Assembly: GCA_023415835.1 (NCBI GenBank)
Contig: JAEZJK010000112.1
Coordinates: forward strand, 1-52,782
Reading direction: 5' to 3'
DNA length: 52,782 bases
DNA from: Bacillota bacterium
GTDB lineage: Bacteria; Bacillota; UBA4882; UBA8346
The notes under the pieces were generated by a model. The model did no database searches and had not been told where the DNA came from. It was given only the letters and a program-made list of their open reading frames with translations. Positions 50,367-52,782 of this stretch are shown one piece after another. Position 1 is the stretch's first letter. Each line of letters begins with the position of its first letter. Position numbers and translations under genes: made by a program.

Positions 50367-50488
50367 GAAATTACTCCCCACTAAAATGTAGTATTATTTT
50401 ATTTCCAATCCGAACTGAATGAATATTTGAATTGGCGGTTTATGTCCTAAGGTAACTATTAGGGAAGTAAAAAGTATAATAAAATTGG

Positions 50489-50516
50489 ATTATAACTATT
50501 AGCATTACGGTGACAA
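50489..50516 (-). promoter_or_regulatory. Sigma-A promoter of the two-component operon
   Basis: On the minus strand TTGTCA, 16 bp, TATAAT lies about 120 bp upstream of the kinase start at 50366. Apart from this and the terminator at 50597-50636, the 385-bp gap to 50751 shows nothing. Confidence 0.65.
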
Positions 50517-50596
50517 AATCGAATCAACCTTAATTATTACTCTATCATTTTTCACATTTTAAATGGTATGCTAAATAATGGTCAGAAGAAGGGTAC

Positions 50597-50636
50597 AAAA
50601 ATGAGCCCGCTAAAAGTTTGACAACTCAGCGAGCCC
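50597..50636 (-). terminator. Intrinsic terminator after the second glucuronidase-like gene
   Basis: On the minus strand GGGCTCGCT pairs with AGCGGGCTC (7 of 9 positions) around a 16-nt loop, followed by ATTTTTGT. It lies 115 bp past the stop codon of the 50752-52464 gene. Confidence 0.65.
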
Positions 50637-50751
50637 TATATTGTTTATTCCAGCATAAACCACTATATTAACTATTTCCAACGACAATTCGTACATTCTG
50701 CGACCTATGAGGTTCCAGCTGCTAGAATTCATATCCTGATCCTTTGTCGAA

Positions 50752-52464
50752 TCACATTTGCGCAATTTTTAACCTTCGGACTAAGTCGTCGTGCAAGGCA
50801 ACCAACCGTTCCGGGTCTAATAAGATATATACCGTATGTTGAAAAGAAGTACGTTTACCGAAGTCCTCAAACTGGTCAGCCACTGTCAGGAGATCGTTCA
50901 ATTTTTCGGTTAGCATTCCCTGTGCCGCTTTGGAAAAAGCGGAATCATCATCTTTCTCCTTCTCCAGATGGTATTTTGTCAATATAATCGCATGGACTAA
51001 GGCGCGAAAACCTTTAACATAATTCTCGAATATCTCTAACCGATCCCTGAAATATTGGTTCGCTTCCGAAGTGATTCCCGGGACTCCCTTTTGGATATCT
51101 TCTTTTAATGCGGTAACGATGGCAAAAGCTTCGTCCTTCTCCCGGATGATCCGTTGGACATTTTCGGCATCGGCGCGAAGCGCATTTTCTTTGGAAGCAT
51201 CCCAATCCTTAAGGCTATTCTTCTCCTCCGCCAGCCAAAATGCATGTTCCAGGCTCACCGGCATGGTGCTGGAATCCGAAAAAACGCAGTCATTTACGAA
51301 AACAGTCCGCTTTATCACATCCCATGTCCGGTTCAAGATTCCTTCCAACCGCCGGGCAGTTTCCTGTCTCTGAGCCTCCGTTAGTTCCGGTAGGTAAAAT
51401 CCTTGTTCCGTGAGCCAGCGTTGATAGATATCCGCGCCTTCAGTCGCAAGATTCTCCGCTAAAGCCGCCCCGGCATAGAGATTGATAAAATTCATGGTTT
51501 TAAAACTAGAATGTCCGTCAAGGCTTTCCCAATCGGTCCGGATGATAACGCCGGTAGCTCCCTTATCCCGGGCTAGCTTCATTCTCCTGCGGTAATCGTC
51601 AATCATGATGCTGGGCCCTATTCCCCACCCAAAATACTGGCCCATGGAATCAAACTCAATCCACTGATCATGGTCGCCGACATTCCCAATCCGCGGATTA
51701 TCCGGAAAAGTCGGATAATAATCATGGGGAGTATTTTTCAGGGACATAATAATATCCCGCGGCAATTGCTCCATAGTTGAAGCGATATCATGATGAGCTT
51801 TGGCATTAAATACGAAGTCTCGGATGATCAACTTTTTACCGGCGGCCGAGATCGGCTCATACATGGAGGTCAGTAATTTCCGGTACCATTCGTGTTTGGG
51901 GGTGTTCTTACATAAATCACAGGTACACCGGCTGGAGGAGATCGAAACTTTGCTCTCCCCGGTCGCCGGGGCGGTGATAATTCCGCTAATCTCCGGAAAT
52001 TCTTCGAAGAATTCCTGGTATTTGGTCCTGATAAAATCCCACCAAAAAGGTTCATTCGGACAAACTGTGCCCTGTTTTACCAACTCCGGGTGAAATTCCA
52101 ATATTATGCCCGGAAAATATAGTTCCTTATTTTCAATATAAATTTCAATTCCCTCACGGCCGGCCAGTTCCAGGATTCGCTTTATATAGGCGCGCCGTTG
52201 AAACGGACCGCTCCTTCGGGTAGGGGTATACTTATAAAGGGTACGAAAGGCATCTTGATACCGCTCGAAGATGTTTTTGTATTCATCCCGTTCACACCCA
52301 AAATATTTTCCCGGGTAAATGATACGATCGATAAAATCATTCCTATGGAGAATCAGGGTATTCAAATTATGCTCTTTACAAAAATCAATCGCTTGCTTTA
52401 CCCAATCAAAATCCCATACATACTGGCTGTGAAGCTCCAAGGCGCGTACTTTAAAATCGCTCAT
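50752..52464 (-). CDS. Alpha-glucuronidase-like TIM-barrel protein (paralogue B)
   Basis: A 570-residue paralogue of the 42376-44037 protein. It keeps the same landmarks in order: FPEISGIITAPATGESKVS, a CTCDLCKN cysteine motif near residue 175, IIRDFVFN, YYPTFPDNPRIG, QWIEFDSMGQYFGWGIGPS and RTDWESLDGHSSF, then a helical C-terminal domain. There is no signal peptide, so it works on imported substrate. It is monocistronic, with the conserved promoter block 71 bp upstream and its own terminator. The catalytic acids cannot be named with certainty; the conserved Glu in GES/PES and the Asp/Glu in RTxWE are candidates. Confidence 0.75.
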   Translation of the reverse strand: MSDFKVRALELHSQYVWDFDWVKQAIDFCKEHNLNTLILHRNDFIDRIIYPGKYFGCERDEYKNIFERYQDAFRTLYKYTPTRRSGPFQRRAYIKRILELAGREGIEIYIENKELYFPGIILEFHPELVKQGTVCPNEPFWWDFIRTKYQEFFEEFPEISGIITAPATGESKVSISSSRCTCDLCKNTPKHEWYRKLLTSMYEPISAAGKKLIIRDFVFNAKAHHDIASTMEQLPRDIIMSLKNTPHDYYPTFPDNPRIGNVGDHDQWIEFDSMGQYFGWGIGPSIMIDDYRRRMKLARDKGATGVIIRTDWESLDGHSSFKTMNFINLYAGAALAENLATEGADIYQRWLTEQGFYLPELTEAQRQETARRLEGILNRTWDVIKRTVFVNDCVFSDSSTMPVSLEHAFWLAEEKNSLKDWDASKENALRADAENVQRIIREKDEAFAIVTALKEDIQKGVPGITSEANQYFRDRLEIFENYVKGFRALVHAIILTKYHLEKEKDDDSAFSKAAQGMLTEKLNDLLTVADQFEDFGKRTSFQHTVYILLDPERLVALHDDLVRRLKIAQM

Positions 52465-52534
52465 ATCAGTTTCCTCACAAATAAAGATTTTTAGTTAATT
52501 CCTACACTAACTAAAGAAAATTACATCTGTTTAA

Positions 52535-52626
52535 AAATTACCATGTTCTTTTAAATAAGTCTGCCAACCACCGTACTGATTTTGAGCGAAAAAAACACTT
52601 TAAAGTACTTTAGTACTGTTACCGAA
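52535..52626 (-). promoter_or_regulatory. Shared promoter/terminator block, copy 2
   Basis: This aligns with 48334-48427 over about 92 bp: AGTACTAAAGTACT palindrome, T7, a TCAGTAC-GTGGTTGGCAGAC core and an ACATGGTAATTT end. The terminator stem is much weaker than in copy 1, so what is conserved is the palindrome and the promoter-proximal core rather than termination. It lies 71 bp upstream of the 50752-52464 gene. Confidence 0.7.
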
Positions 52627-52697
52627 TATTACATAATTCAACCCCTTTTATTTTTTAAAAACATGGTTATAAATTTAATTAAGTAACCTCTATTCAA

Positions 52698-52739
52698 GAA
52701 CATATGTTCATGGTAATATCTTGATGAGAACATTTGTTC
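52698..52739 (+). promoter_or_regulatory. Two LexA (SOS) boxes
   Basis: GAACATATGTTC at 52698-52709 and GAACATTTGTTC at 52728-52739 both match the Gram-positive GAAC-N4-GTTC LexA box. Their starts are 30 bp apart, three helical turns. A candidate -10 box, TAATAT, lies between them at 52714-52719, and the second box abuts the GGAGG ribosome site. The gene starting at 52753 should be repressed by LexA. Confidence 0.85.
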
Positions 52740-52752
52740 GGAGGTTAATAAA

Positions 52753-52782
52753 ATGCATAAAACTAAAACCGTTCTAAAGAAA
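52753..52782 (+). CDS. 5' end of an SOS-controlled gene (partial)
   Basis: An ATG preceded by GGAGG with an 8-nt spacer starts a frame open to the window end. Only ten codons are visible (MHKTKTVLKK), too few to name the product. The two LexA boxes just upstream suggest a DNA-damage gene such as a recombinase, translesion polymerase, division inhibitor or LexA itself. Confidence 0.6.
   Translation, partial: MHKTKTVLKK

Noticed and set aside
52535..52626. Sigma-54 promoter in the TTGGCAGAC core
   Set aside because: The GC element at -12 (TTGCA/T) is missing at the required spacing.
1..52782. CRISPR arrays, tRNA or rRNA genes, prophage
   Set aside because: No regularly spaced direct repeats, no cloverleaf or rRNA sequence and no phage structural genes were seen. 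The repeats are dispersed and palindromic.

Overview
The window reads as chromosome from a spore-forming member of the Bacillota (Firmicutes). The evidence is a dipicolinate synthase pair (dpaA/dpaB) beside dapB, lysC and dapA, a YlmC/YmxH-type PRC-barrel gene next to them as in Bacillus, a lysine riboswitch, a perfect CIRCE operator before clpB, Gram-positive type LexA boxes and a floA-nfeD pair. A four-subunit ferredoxin-linked 2-oxoacid oxidoreductase and a nickel-pincer racemase homologue suggest fermentative, anaerobic metabolism. The genus cannot be named from the sequence. The sugar-binding protein has a signal peptide without a lipobox, which would fit a diderm lineage but does not prove one.

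Layout. 1-6.8 kb (minus strand): lysine/diaminopimelate/dipicolinate genes dapB-dpaA-dpaB-lysC-dapA behind a lysine riboswitch, plus ylmC and thyX. 7-10.9 kb: a patatin-like lipase and a two-component pair whose kinase carries a cytosolic LacI-type sugar-binding sensor. 11-14.1 kb: trkA-trkH potassium uptake behind a yybP-ykoY (Mn2+) riboswitch. 14.3-19.2 kb: an AGE-family epimerase whose signal peptide is out of frame, a small protein, floA, nfeD and a HAD phosphatase. 19.3-23.6 kb: a repeat-rich gap with an IS-like relic, then tetR-porCDAB. 23.8-26.4 kb: clpB interrupted by an in-frame TAG. 27-31.4 kb: Cu/Zn superoxide dismutase, two small membrane proteins and a YgiQ radical SAM protein.

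31.6-52.5 kb is one large catabolic region on the minus strand. A 13-gene run goes from an RraA-like protein at 44.9 kb down to a LarA-like racemase at 31.6 kb. It contains a glucuronidase-like protein, an M55 D-aminopeptidase, two Asp/Glu-racemase-like proteins, a tetronate-type kinase/aldolase/TIM-barrel trio, a LUD protein, an archaeal-type GAPDH and PGK, and malic enzyme. Upstream lie a CUT1 ABC sugar transporter (no ATPase), a NarL-type two-component system and a second glucuronidase-like paralogue. The ABC operon and the second paralogue share a conserved ~92-bp promoter block. I infer uptake and cleavage of a uronate- or aldonate-containing compound, breakdown through a four-carbon sugar-acid phosphate to dihydroxyacetone phosphate, and entry into a dedicated triose-phosphate to 3-phosphoglycerate segment, with hydroxyacid racemization and malate decarboxylation as a side branch.

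The intergenic gaps hold several dispersed structured repeats. Two families, a 120-bp nested hairpin (3 copies) and a ~141-147-bp three-stem element (3 full copies plus one 83-bp partial), keep their base pairing while their stem sequence changes. These are the best candidates for something undescribed. The window ends at the start of a gene preceded by two LexA boxes.
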